Shown here: positions 23,250 to 29,531 of the stretch, piece after piece | Position numbering within the stretch: the first letter of the stretch is position 1 | Layout: every line of letters starts with the position of its first letter | Assembly: GCA_902826945.1 (NCBI GenBank) | Contig: CADEGS010000021.1 | Coordinates: forward strand, 1 to 29,531 | Direction: 5' to 3' | Source: an uncultured bacterium | GTDB taxonomy: Bacteria > Planctomycetota > UBA1135 > GCA-002686595 | DNA length: 29,531 nucleotides | Position numbers and translations under genes: made by a program | Notes under the pieces: model-generated | What the model saw: the letters and a program-made list of their open reading frames with translations, nothing else | What the model was told of the DNA's origin: nothing | Databases searched by the model: none

Positions 23250-25001
23250 TCAGAAGCCGATCTTCAGGTCGATGGCGTTCACGAGCTCGGGCCCCGCGCC
23301 GCCGCCGATCACGGGCTGCGAGTAGACCTGCAGCCCGGCCAGCGCGGCGACGAACGGGATCGCGAGCGAGTGCGTCGCGACGCCGCCGACGGGCACCTGC
23401 ACGTCGACGAACTGCGTGGCGCTCCCGAGGTCGACCAGCACCTCGCCCAGGGGCGGCAGCAGGAACTGCGCGGGCTGGTCCACGCCGAGCAGCGCGCTGA
23501 TCGTCGCGCCCGGGTGGCCGCCGACGTCCACCGTGCCGACCCACGTGCGCCCCAGGCGCGGGTCGTCGTCGGTCGCGTAGGCGAGCGCGTTCGCGCCGCT
23601 GCCGTTGCGCACGCTCGCCGACGCCTGCTCGTCGCCGAAGAGGCGCAGGACCCAGATCGCGCCCGCGTCGGCGCCCGCGACGTCGTCGCCCGCCGCGCCC
23701 ACGACCAGGTCGCCGAGGCAGTCGGCATCGAGGTCGCGCACGTAGGCCGGCGCGTCGAAGGTGTCGCCGGGGAGCAGCAGGAACTGCAGCATGCCGGCGT
23801 TGAAGCCGCCCTGCTTGTCGGTGACCAGGCGCTCCTTCACGACCGTGCCGTCGCCGGCGAGGAAGAGCTCGTAGAAGCCGCCGACCGCGCCGATCGAGCT
23901 GTTGCGGTTGGGCATGCCGGCGGCGAGGTCGCGCACGCCGTTGCCGTCGAGGTCGCCGAGCGCGGTCAGCTCGGTGCCGAGCCGGTGGTTCACGAAGGGC
24001 ATGCCGCCGAAGCCGGCCAGGCCCTGGCCGATCTCGACCTTCGACTTGGCCATCCCGCTCGCGTCGAGGAAGACGAGGAACAGCACGCCCTCGTCGGGCG
24101 CGGCCACCTGCGTCGGCGGCGAGCCGGGCGCGGGCACGACGAAGTCGATGCCGTTCGTCAGCGGCGCGCCGATCGCGAGCTCGCCCACGCCGTCGCCGTC
24201 CATGTCCTCGAGGCCCTCGACCGCGGTGCCGAGCGCGTCGCCGTTCGAGAGCCCGGCGCCGAAGTTGCCTTCGGTCCCGCTGAGCTTCTGCTCGCCCGTG
24301 ACCGAGCCGCTCGCGTCGAGGAAGAGCACCCAGGCCGCGCCGCGGTTCGAGCCGCCGTCGTCGTCTCCCGGCGCGCCGACCGCCAGGTCGGGGATCCCGT
24401 CGCCGTCCACGTCGCCCAGGCCGCCGACCGAGCTCCCGAAGCGGTCGCCCGCGTCGAGCGCTCCGGCGAAGCCGCCGACGCCCGCCGCGATCTCCTGCGC
24501 GGCCGTCACGGTGCCGCCCGCGCTCAGGAAGAGCACGAAGAGCTTCTCGCCCTCCGTCCCCACCGCGAGCTCGTCGCGCCCGTCGCCGTCGAGGTCGCCG
24601 ATCGCGTCCACCGCCGTGCCGAGCTGGTCGCCGTCGGCGAGCGTGCCCGCGAAGCCGCCCGCGGTCGCGCTGATCTTCTGCTGCCCGATCACCGTCCCGT
24701 TCGCGCCGAGGAACAGGATCCACACCGCGCCGCGGCTCGCTCCGCCGTCGTCGGTGCCGGGCGCGCCGACGGCCACGTCCTGGATGCCGTTGCCGTCGAG
24801 GTCGCCGACCGCGGCCGTCGCGTCGCCGAAGCGATCGCCCGGCGCGAGCGGGCCGGCGAAGCCGCCGAGCCCGGCGGTCACGCGCGCAAAGGCCTTGACC
24901 TTGCCGTCCTGGTCGGGGCCCTGGGCCAGCGCCGCGCCGGCGAGGAGGGAGAGCGCCGCGAGGCGCACGGGGAGTCGGGGAACACGCCGAGAAAGGTCCA
25001 T
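23250..25001 (-). CDS. Secreted FG-GAP beta-propeller protein
   Basis: The 583-residue protein has a signal peptide (1-26, basic start, ending AALA). It is followed by six FG-GAP repeats, beginning near 56, 124, 185, 253, 338 and 412. Each carries a calcium-loop motif such as GDLDGNGIQDVAVGAPG, GDVDGDGIPDLAVGAPG or EDMDGDGVGELAIGAP. The sixth (RDLDADCLGDLVVGA) is degenerate. Such repeats form integrin-like beta-propellers that bind calcium and ligands outside the cell. Residues about 464-583 form a C-terminal beta domain (VRNGSGANALAYATDDDP to LAGLQVYSQPV and AIDLKIGF). It resembles the end of the Gly-rich beta-helix protein and may be a surface-sorting domain. AGGAG lies 7 bases before ATG 25001. 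The thioredoxin-like gene follows directly, probably in the same transcript. Confidence 0.9.
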   Translation of the reverse strand: MDLSRRVPRLPVRLAALSLLAGAALAQGPDQDGKVKAFARVTAGLGGFAGPLAPGDRFGDATAAVGDLDGNGIQDVAVGAPGTDDGGASRGAVWILFLGANGTVIGQQKISATAGGFAGTLADGDQLGTAVDAIGDLDGDGRDELAVGTEGEKLFVLFLSAGGTVTAAQEIAAGVGGFAGALDAGDRFGSSVGGLGDVDGDGIPDLAVGAPGDDDGGSNRGAAWVLFLDASGSVTGEQKLSGTEGNFGAGLSNGDALGTAVEGLEDMDGDGVGELAIGAPLTNGIDFVVPAPGSPPTQVAAPDEGVLFLVFLDASGMAKSKVEIGQGLAGFGGMPFVNHRLGTELTALGDLDGNGVRDLAAGMPNRNSSIGAVGGFYELFLAGDGTVVKERLVTDKQGGFNAGMLQFLLLPGDTFDAPAYVRDLDADCLGDLVVGAAGDDVAGADAGAIWVLRLFGDEQASASVRNGSGANALAYATDDDPRLGRTWVGTVDVGGHPGATISALLGVDQPAQFLLPPLGEVLVDLGSATQFVDVQVPVGGVATHSLAIPFVAALAGLQVYSQPVIGGGAGPELVNAIDLKIGF

Positions 25002-25101
25002 GGAGAAGCTCCTGGGAAGCGGGATGCGAGCCGCCGGGGGGGCGCTCGGAGGGGTCGGGAACCTCGCACGACGGCGCTCCGCGGCGCCGGGGCGAGCCGA
25101 G

Positions 25102-25107
25102 AGGATA
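25102..25107 (-). promoter_or_regulatory. Putative -10 element TATCCT for the FG-GAP gene
   Basis: TATCCT (minus strand, within TATATCCT) is identical to the hexamer before gene 22466 but lies about 100 bases before ATG 25001. It would give a leadered transcript, consistent with the clear AGGAG site of that gene. It sits in the 231-bp divergent region shared with the sigma-factor gene. Confidence 0.4.
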
Positions 25108-25220
25108 TAGGCCGCGTCGGGCGCCCCGGTGCTCCCGAGACCGGCAAGACCTGCGTTTCCCGGCGCGCTCGGCGGCGCTCCCTCCGCGCGGACCGGCGTC
25201 CCGCTCGCGGCGGAGCCGAC

Positions 25221-25226
25221 TATCAT
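25221..25226 (+). promoter_or_regulatory. Putative -10 element TATCAT of the sigma factor operon
   Basis: TATCAT ends 6 bases before GTG 25233, the only in-frame start near the beginning of the sigma factor. No Shine-Dalgarno sequence is present, so a leaderless transcript starting at or near the GTG is likely. No clear -35 box was found; autoregulation by the encoded sigma factor is possible but unproven. Confidence 0.45.
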
Positions 25227-25232
25227 CGAGCG

Positions 25233-25898
25233 GTGTCCGTGCTGCGCGTACCCCCGCCAGGCGGGAGCCACGTCCCGACCACGGCCGGCGGACGCGTGCC
25301 CGCGCCGGGACCGGCGGCGCACGATCCGGTCGAGGGAGGCGCGCCGGCGCACGACGCCGACCGGCTGCTCGTCGAGCGCGCGCGCGCGGGCGAGGCCGCG
25401 GCGGTGGACGCGCTCGTCGAGCGGCTGGGCTGCGCGCGGCGCTTCGTGCTGCTCCACAACCAGCGCTCGGGCGGCGCGCTCGGCGCCGACGAGGTCGAGG
25501 ACACGGTCCAGGAGACCCTGTTCGCGGTCTGGCGCAAGCTCGACCGCTACGCGGGCCACGGCTCGCTCGAGGCCTGGGTCTGGCGCTTCGCGCAGCTCGA
25601 GTTCCTGACGCGCCTGCGCACCCGGCGGCGGCTGCAGCGGCTCGACGACCAGCAGCTGCCCGATCGCGAGGCGCCCGAGCTCGTCCCGCACGAGCGGCTG
25701 TACCGCTCGCTGGAGCGCATCCCCGAGGCGTACGCGAGCGTGATCCGCCTGAAGCACCTCGAGCCCGCGACCTTCGAGGAGGTCGCCGCGCGCCTCGCGA
25801 TCCCGGTCAACACCGCGAAGACGCGCTACTACCGCGGCCTGCGCCTCCTGCGCCAGATCCTGCAAGGCGCGCAGCCCGAGCTGGAGGGCGGGCCGTGA
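25233..25898 (+). CDS. ECF-family RNA polymerase sigma factor
   Basis: The 221-residue protein starts at GTG 25233. About 40 N-terminal residues are Pro/Gly/Ala-rich and unusual for the family. Region 2 follows: ADEVEDTVQETLFAVWRKLDRY (core polymerase binding) and SLEAWVWRFAQLEFLTRLRTRRR (-10 recognition). Region 4 is LYRSLERIPEAYASVIRLKHLEPATFEEVAARLAIPVNTAKTRYYRGLRLLRQIL, with a helix-turn-helix at the VAARL to TAKTRYYR part for -35 recognition. There is no region 1.1 or 3, as expected of ECF factors. It is coupled by GTGA (25895-25898) to a membrane anti-sigma factor and then to a TPR-CHAT protease gene. This implies that an envelope signal releases the sigma factor. The subgroup is not assigned. 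Confidence 0.93.
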   Translation: MSVLRVPPPGGSHVPTTAGGRVPAPGPAAHDPVEGGAPAHDADRLLVERARAGEAAAVDALVERLGCARRFVLLHNQRSGGALGADEVEDTVQETLFAVWRKLDRYAGHGSLEAWVWRFAQLEFLTRLRTRRRLQRLDDQQLPDREAPELVPHERLYRSLERIPEAYASVIRLKHLEPATFEEVAARLAIPVNTAKTRYYRGLRLLRQILQGAQPELEGGP

Positions 25899-26578
25899 GC
25901 GAGCACGACGCGGAAGCCCACGACGAGGCGCTGGAGCGCGTGCTCGAGGCGACGGAGCCGCGGCGCGCGTTCGAGGGCTCCCCGCTCGCGGGCTGCGCGG
26001 CGTGCCGCGAGGAGCTCGAGGACCTGCTCGGGCTGACGGGCGAGCTCGACGGCCTCGGCCGGAGCGAGCGCGACGGCCTGCGCGAGGGGCTGGCGCTCCC
26101 CGGCGTCCTGCCGGGACGGGCCGAGGCCGCGCTGCGCGCGCACGCGGCGCGCGGCGCTGGCGAGCGCCGGCGCACGATGCGGCGCGTGATCGGCCTGGCC
26201 GCCGCGCTCGTCGCGGCGAGCGCGCTCGTGCTCGTGCTGCGCGCGCGCGAGGGTCCGCTTCCCGATGGCGGCTTCCTCGGCGACGATGCCGAGACAGCGC
26301 AGCCCGAGGGTGCGGTCGAGGACTTCTCCTCCTTTTCCTGGACCGACGCGCTGCCGGCCGAGGGCTGGTTCCGCGTCGTCGTCTACCGCGAGGATGCCGC
26401 AGAGCTCGCGTCGATCGCCGAGAGCCCGCGCCTCGCGGAGCCCCGCTGGAGCCCGCCTCCCTCCCTGCACGCCTCATGGCCCGACTCGATCGTCTGGAAG
26501 CTCGAGATCCATCGCGGCTCCGGCCCCGGCGACCTCGCCGGCAGCTCGCTGCACCGGGCCTGGCGCTCCTCGCGCTGA
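25895..26578 (+). CDS. Single-pass membrane anti-sigma factor with extracytoplasmic domain
   Basis: The 227-residue protein starts at GTG 25895, overlapping the sigma stop (GTGA). Residues 1-95 are cytoplasmic and acidic, with GCAACREEL (Cys34, Cys37). This is the CxxC part of a zinc anti-sigma motif, but the His expected four residues before Cys34 is Pro. Residues 96-116 form a single membrane helix after RRRTMRR. Residues 117-227 face outward. A segment of about 65 residues (FSWTDALPAEGWFRVVVY, then WSPPPSLHASWPDSIVWKLEI) resembles fibronectin-III-like sensor modules in some anti-sigma factors, which I infer. The last 34 codons overlap the start of the CHAT gene in another frame. It should hold the sigma factor at the membrane until cleaved or remodelled. 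Confidence 0.82.
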   Translation: MSEHDAEAHDEALERVLEATEPRRAFEGSPLAGCAACREELEDLLGLTGELDGLGRSERDGLREGLALPGVLPGRAEAALRAHAARGAGERRRTMRRVIGLAAALVAASALVLVLRAREGPLPDGGFLGDDAETAQPEGAVEDFSSFSWTDALPAEGWFRVVVYREDAAELASIAESPRLAEPRWSPPPSLHASWPDSIVWKLEIHRGSGPGDLAGSSLHRAWRSSR

Positions 26579-29109
26579 GCGCCGCGGCGCGCGCGCTGCC
26601 CCAGGAGGAAGACCTCGCCGCGCGCTGGGCGCGCGAGTGGACCGTGCTGCGCGAGGAGGTCGCGGCGCACCCCGCCGAGGAGCAAGCGGCGGAGGCGGAG
26701 CGGCTGCACGCCTGGTACGGCGCGCGCGCGCAGGAGCTCGTGCGCGCGCACGAGCTGCTCGTGAACCGCGCGCGCGAGCTCGCGTCCACGCCTGCGTGGA
26801 CGCCCGAGCTCGAGCGGCAGCTCGCGTCTTGGCGGGCGGCGGGCGACCAGCTCGCCGCGCTCGGGCGCGCGAACGGCGTGGTGCAGATGGCGATCGCCGA
26901 GGGCGAGCTCTTGCGCCGCGCGGGACGGCTCGACGAGGCCTGCGCGCGGCTCGAGGACGTCCTGGAGAGCCAGCCGCGCGCGACGCTCGCGCTCCCCTAC
27001 CTGCTCTTGCGCCTGGCCGAGTGGGAGCGCGAGCGCGGCGCGCCCTCGCGCGCGCTCGCCTGGCTCGAGCGCTTCGAGGGCCTGGAGCTCTCCGAGCGCG
27101 CGCGCGCCGACCTGGAGAGCCACGCGCTGCTCGTGCGCGCGCAGACGTGCCTCGACCTCGGCCTGCCCGACCGCGCCGGGCCGGACGCGCGCGAGGCGCT
27201 GCGCCGCGCCGAGGAGCGCCCGCGCGCCAGCGCGGCGGACGCGCTCTTCCTGCTCCAGGCGCGCAACGTCGCCGTCGCGCTGACGAAGGCCTCGGGCGAC
27301 CACCCCGGCGCGATCGAGGCGAGCGAGGGCTGGCTCGCGCAGGACGAGCTGTACGCGACCCATCCGGCCGAGCGCGCGATCCTCACGGGCATGCTCGGCA
27401 CGTCGCTCGTCGCCACCGGGCGCGCGGAGGCCCAGGAGCGCGGCGCGGCGCTCCTGCGCGAGGCGCTGCTCGCGCCGCTGCCCGCCGCCGTCGCCGCGCA
27501 CGCCCGCTGCGCGCTGGCGCGGCTCGCGCTCGCGGCGGAAGCATGGGACGAGGCGCGCGCCGAGCTCGCCGCCGCGCGCGCGGCGCTCGGCACGGGGACG
27601 CCCGAGCGCGAGGGCGCCGCGCCCGAGGCGGAGGCGAGCGTCGTCGCCTTCGAGGCGCGCCTGGCGCGCCTGGAGGGTGCCGCGCCCGACGTGCTGCGCG
27701 CGCGGCGCGCGGACCTCGAGCGCGCGCTCGACGCGCGCCTCGCGGCCTGGTCGCGCGTGCCCGCGCGCGCGGGCGGCACCGCCTTTCTGCTCTACGGACA
27801 GCGCCGGCAGCTCGCGGGCGAGCTGGTCGAGCTCGACCTGGCGCTCGATGGCGCGGAGGCGGCGCTCGCGCGCGTCGAGCGCTTCCGCGCGCGGCTCGCG
27901 CCCGAGCGCGTGCGCGCGCACGCGGAGGGGACGCCGCTCCCGCCGCGCGGGCGCGGGGTGCTCGTGTTCTTCCCCGCCGCGGACGGCTCGCACGCGTTCG
28001 CGGTCGATGCGGACGGCGTGCGGCACGTCGCGCTCGCCGGCGAGGTGACGCTCGAGGAGGCGCGCCGCGCGTACGAGTCGCTCTTGCTCGGCGGGCTGCC
28101 CGAGGACGAGGGGCTCGCGGCGCTGGCCGTGCGCGAGGAGCGCCGGCTCGCCGCGCGCCTCGCGGAGGTGCTCCTGCCGGGCACGCTGGGCGCGCGCGTC
28201 GCGTCGTGGAAGGAGCTCGTCGTCGTCGGCGCCGACCTGCTGGGGCCCGTGCCGTTCGCGTGGCTCCCCGCGGGCGAGCACGCCTACCTCGGCGCGCACG
28301 TCGCGCTGTGCGAGGCCGCCTCGCTCGCCGACGCGGTCGCGCCCGCGCGCGAGGACGCGGCGCGCTACGCGAACGACGCCGTGCTCGTCGCCGGCGTGAC
28401 GCCGGCCGAGAGCGTGTGCGCGGCGTGGCCGAGCGTGGGGCCGCTGCCGCGTCCCGACGCGCTCGTGCGCGCGCTCGGCGGGCTGTGGACGCCGGAGCGC
28501 ACGCGCGTCCTGTGCGGGCCCGACGCGACGCTCGACGCGCTCGCCGCGGCGGGCTCCGCGCGCGTGCTGCAGCTCCTCGTGCACGCCGTGCAGGAGCCCG
28601 AGCGCGAGCGTCCGGCCGCGCTCGTGCTGGGTCCCGCGCCCGGCACCGACGGCCTCGTGCGCTACGAGACCGTGCAGGAGTCGCTGCCGGCGGCGGGCCT
28701 CGTGATCCTGACCGCCTGCCGCTCCGGCCAGGGGACGCTGCGCAAGGGCGATCCCGGCGCGACCGACCTCGGCGGGGCCTGGCTCGCGCACGGCGCGCAC
28801 GCCGTCCTGCAGACCCGCGCCGACCTCCGCGTGCAGCGCGCCGAGGAGCTCTCGCGCACGCTGCACGAGGACCTCGCGCGCGGCCGCTCGCCCGCCGAGG
28901 CGCTGCGCCGTGCGCGCGCAGAGCTGGCCCGGCACGCGGGCGACCGCGCGCCCTTCGAGGACGGCCTGCTCGAGCTCGTCGGCCGCGGCCACGACCCCGT
29001 GCTGCAAGGAAGAGGGGCGCGAGCGATCGGACCGCTCGCGCCCCTGTGCGGCGCGTTCGTGCTCGGCGCGCTGGTCGCGCTCGCGGCGACGCGCCGGCGC
29101 GCCGGCTAG
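26476..29109 (+). CDS. Exported, membrane-anchored TPR-CHAT caspase-like protease
   Basis: The 877-residue protein starts at ATG 26476. Its N-terminus is a long basic n-region, then a hydrophobic core (LAAPGLALLALSAAARA), so it is probably exported. Residues about 100-500 form helical repeats of TPR type (AIAEGELLRRAGRLDEACARLEDVL, for example). The CHAT domain covers about 560-840: a VVVGADLLGPVPFAWLPAG strand-turn, catalytic His703 in LLVHAVQEP and Cys748 in VILTACRSGQG, then AWLAHGAHAVLQTRADL. Both dyad residues are present. Residues about 853-871 (LCGAFVLGALVALAA) form a C-terminal membrane helix ending TRRRAG, giving a domain held outside the cytoplasm. CHAT proteases cut after defined residues in target proteins; the linked anti-sigma factor is the obvious candidate. 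The frame overlaps that gene by 103 bases. Confidence 0.87.
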   Translation: MARLDRLEARDPSRLRPRRPRRQLAAPGLALLALSAAARALPQEEDLAARWAREWTVLREEVAAHPAEEQAAEAERLHAWYGARAQELVRAHELLVNRARELASTPAWTPELERQLASWRAAGDQLAALGRANGVVQMAIAEGELLRRAGRLDEACARLEDVLESQPRATLALPYLLLRLAEWERERGAPSRALAWLERFEGLELSERARADLESHALLVRAQTCLDLGLPDRAGPDAREALRRAEERPRASAADALFLLQARNVAVALTKASGDHPGAIEASEGWLAQDELYATHPAERAILTGMLGTSLVATGRAEAQERGAALLREALLAPLPAAVAAHARCALARLALAAEAWDEARAELAAARAALGTGTPEREGAAPEAEASVVAFEARLARLEGAAPDVLRARRADLERALDARLAAWSRVPARAGGTAFLLYGQRRQLAGELVELDLALDGAEAALARVERFRARLAPERVRAHAEGTPLPPRGRGVLVFFPAADGSHAFAVDADGVRHVALAGEVTLEEARRAYESLLLGGLPEDEGLAALAVREERRLAARLAEVLLPGTLGARVASWKELVVVGADLLGPVPFAWLPAGEHAYLGAHVALCEAASLADAVAPAREDAARYANDAVLVAGVTPAESVCAAWPSVGPLPRPDALVRALGGLWTPERTRVLCGPDATLDALAAAGSARVLQLLVHAVQEPERERPAALVLGPAPGTDGLVRYETVQESLPAAGLVILTACRSGQGTLRKGDPGATDLGGAWLAHGAHAVLQTRADLRVQRAEELSRTLHEDLARGRSPAEALRRARAELARHAGDRAPFEDGLLELVGRGHDPVLQGRGARAIGPLAPLCGAFVLGALVALAATRRRAG

Positions 29110-29531
29110 TTGCCGCCGCCCGGCGGCGGGACGGGGTCGGGCGGGATGCAGAAGTCGGGGACGTCGGGGATGCAGATCACGACCGGCGTGATCTCGCGCC
29201 CCTGGGACATCGGCGGCGAGGGCGTGCCGCTGGCGATGGGGACGGCCATCGCCTCGAGCTCCATCGGCGGCATCGGCGGGTCCGGGTAGGCGAGCAGCAG
29301 CGCCTCGTCGACCTCCTGCACGAGGCCGAGCGCGAAGAGGGCCGAGGGGCCGGCGGCGACGACGCTCCCGCCGGACTCGAGCGCGGCTCGCACGACGAGG
29401 TTGTAGACCAGGTCGAGCCCCGTCTCGGCCGGCCCGAGCTCCGCCACGAGCAGCGCCTTGCGCTGCTCGTCCACCTCGAAGGTCGCGTGCACGAGCGCCT
29501 GCGGGTCGGACTCGGTCTCGAGATCGGGCTG
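29106..29531 (-). CDS. Unknown protein with Pro-rich C-terminus (5' truncated by window edge)
   Basis: The frame is open from the window end and 141 residues are visible. The first 75 look globular (VHATFEVDEQRKALLVAELG, then DLVYNLVVRAALESGGSVVAAG and LFALGLVQEVDEALLLAY). The rest is Pro/Met-rich (DPPMPPMELEAM) and ends in CIPDVPDFCIPPDPVPPPGGGN, with two Cys. A GTG at 29492 could start a shorter protein, but the upstream codons remain open and acidic, so a longer protein is more likely. I recognise no family. It converges on the CHAT gene, and the two stops share the palindrome CTAG (29106-29109). Confidence 0.6.
   Translation of the reverse strand, partial: QPDLETESDPQALVHATFEVDEQRKALLVAELGPAETGLDLVYNLVVRAALESGGSVVAAGPSALFALGLVQEVDEALLLAYPDPPMPPMELEAMAVPIASGTPSPPMSQGREITPVVICIPDVPDFCIPPDPVPPPGGGN

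Noticed and set aside
26383..29007. Very long open frame on the minus strand opposite the CHAT gene
   Set aside because: It is Arg/Ala/Gln-rich low-complexity translation caused by high GC third positions of the real plus-strand gene; no domain, no signal and it mirrors the CHAT reading frame.
25233..29109. Type III-E CRISPR-associated operon
   Set aside because: The TPR-CHAT plus sigma factor combination recalls it, but no gRAMP effector, Csx30-like protein, cas1/cas2 or repeat array is visible in the window, and the CHAT protein carries export and anchor signals.

Overview
The window is very GC-rich bacterial chromosomal DNA with strong G/C preference at third codon positions and frequent GTG starts. 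I saw no rRNA, tRNA, CRISPR array, insertion sequence or phage gene. The gene mix is an FG-GAP propeller protein and two right-handed beta-helix proteins with cleavable signal peptides, three anchored or exported proteins with repeated beta-sandwich modules, an ECF sigma/anti-sigma pair next to a TPR-CHAT protein, and a hybrid sensor kinase. With the characteristic C-terminal domains of two exported proteins, this suggests a large-genome Planctomycetota lineage. That is inference; Myxococcota or Acidobacteriota cannot be excluded from the sequence alone.

Layout. 1-1718 (+): the 3' part of a thiamine-diphosphate-dependent 2-oxoacid dehydrogenase beta subunit, coupled by a GTGA overlap to a malonyl-CoA:ACP transacylase-like protein. 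1721-5004 (-): a parallel beta-helix protein, a 67-residue membrane protein and a hybrid histidine kinase with two receivers whose ATP-binding domain looks gutted. 5117-7484 (+): a ZIP-like/ArsP-type permease fusion with a His-rich tail, then a four-helix membrane protein. 7775-9067 (+): a secreted Cys-rich protein with a transglutaminase-like Cys/His/Asp pattern. 9239-9992 (-): a small decayed island with a DUF4160 remnant, an intact DUF2442 gene and a frameshifted pseudogene. 10055-13675 (-): two consecutive ABC ATPase/ABC-2 permease modules in one operon.

13885-25001 is an envelope-protein region. It has three signal-anchored modular beta-sandwich proteins (two clearly paralogous), a Gly-rich beta-helix protein resembling PGRS sequence, a membrane-tethered thioredoxin-like protein and an FG-GAP propeller. 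25233-29109 (+) is the most interesting locus: an ECF sigma factor, a single-pass anti-sigma factor and an exported, membrane-anchored TPR-CHAT protease, joined by overlapping reading frames. It suggests proteolytic release of the sigma factor outside the cytoplasm. The window closes with a partial convergent gene.

A recurring signal links several transcription units: a TAnnnT hexamer lies 6-8 bases before the start codon of genes at 5004(-), 15813(-), 15915(+), 22466(-) and 25233(+). Most of these have no Shine-Dalgarno sequence. This is the arrangement expected of leaderless transcripts, whereas genes such as 7775(+) and 25001(-) have clear GGAGG/AGGAG sites. Downstream genes in operons often start through 4-base GTGA overlaps.
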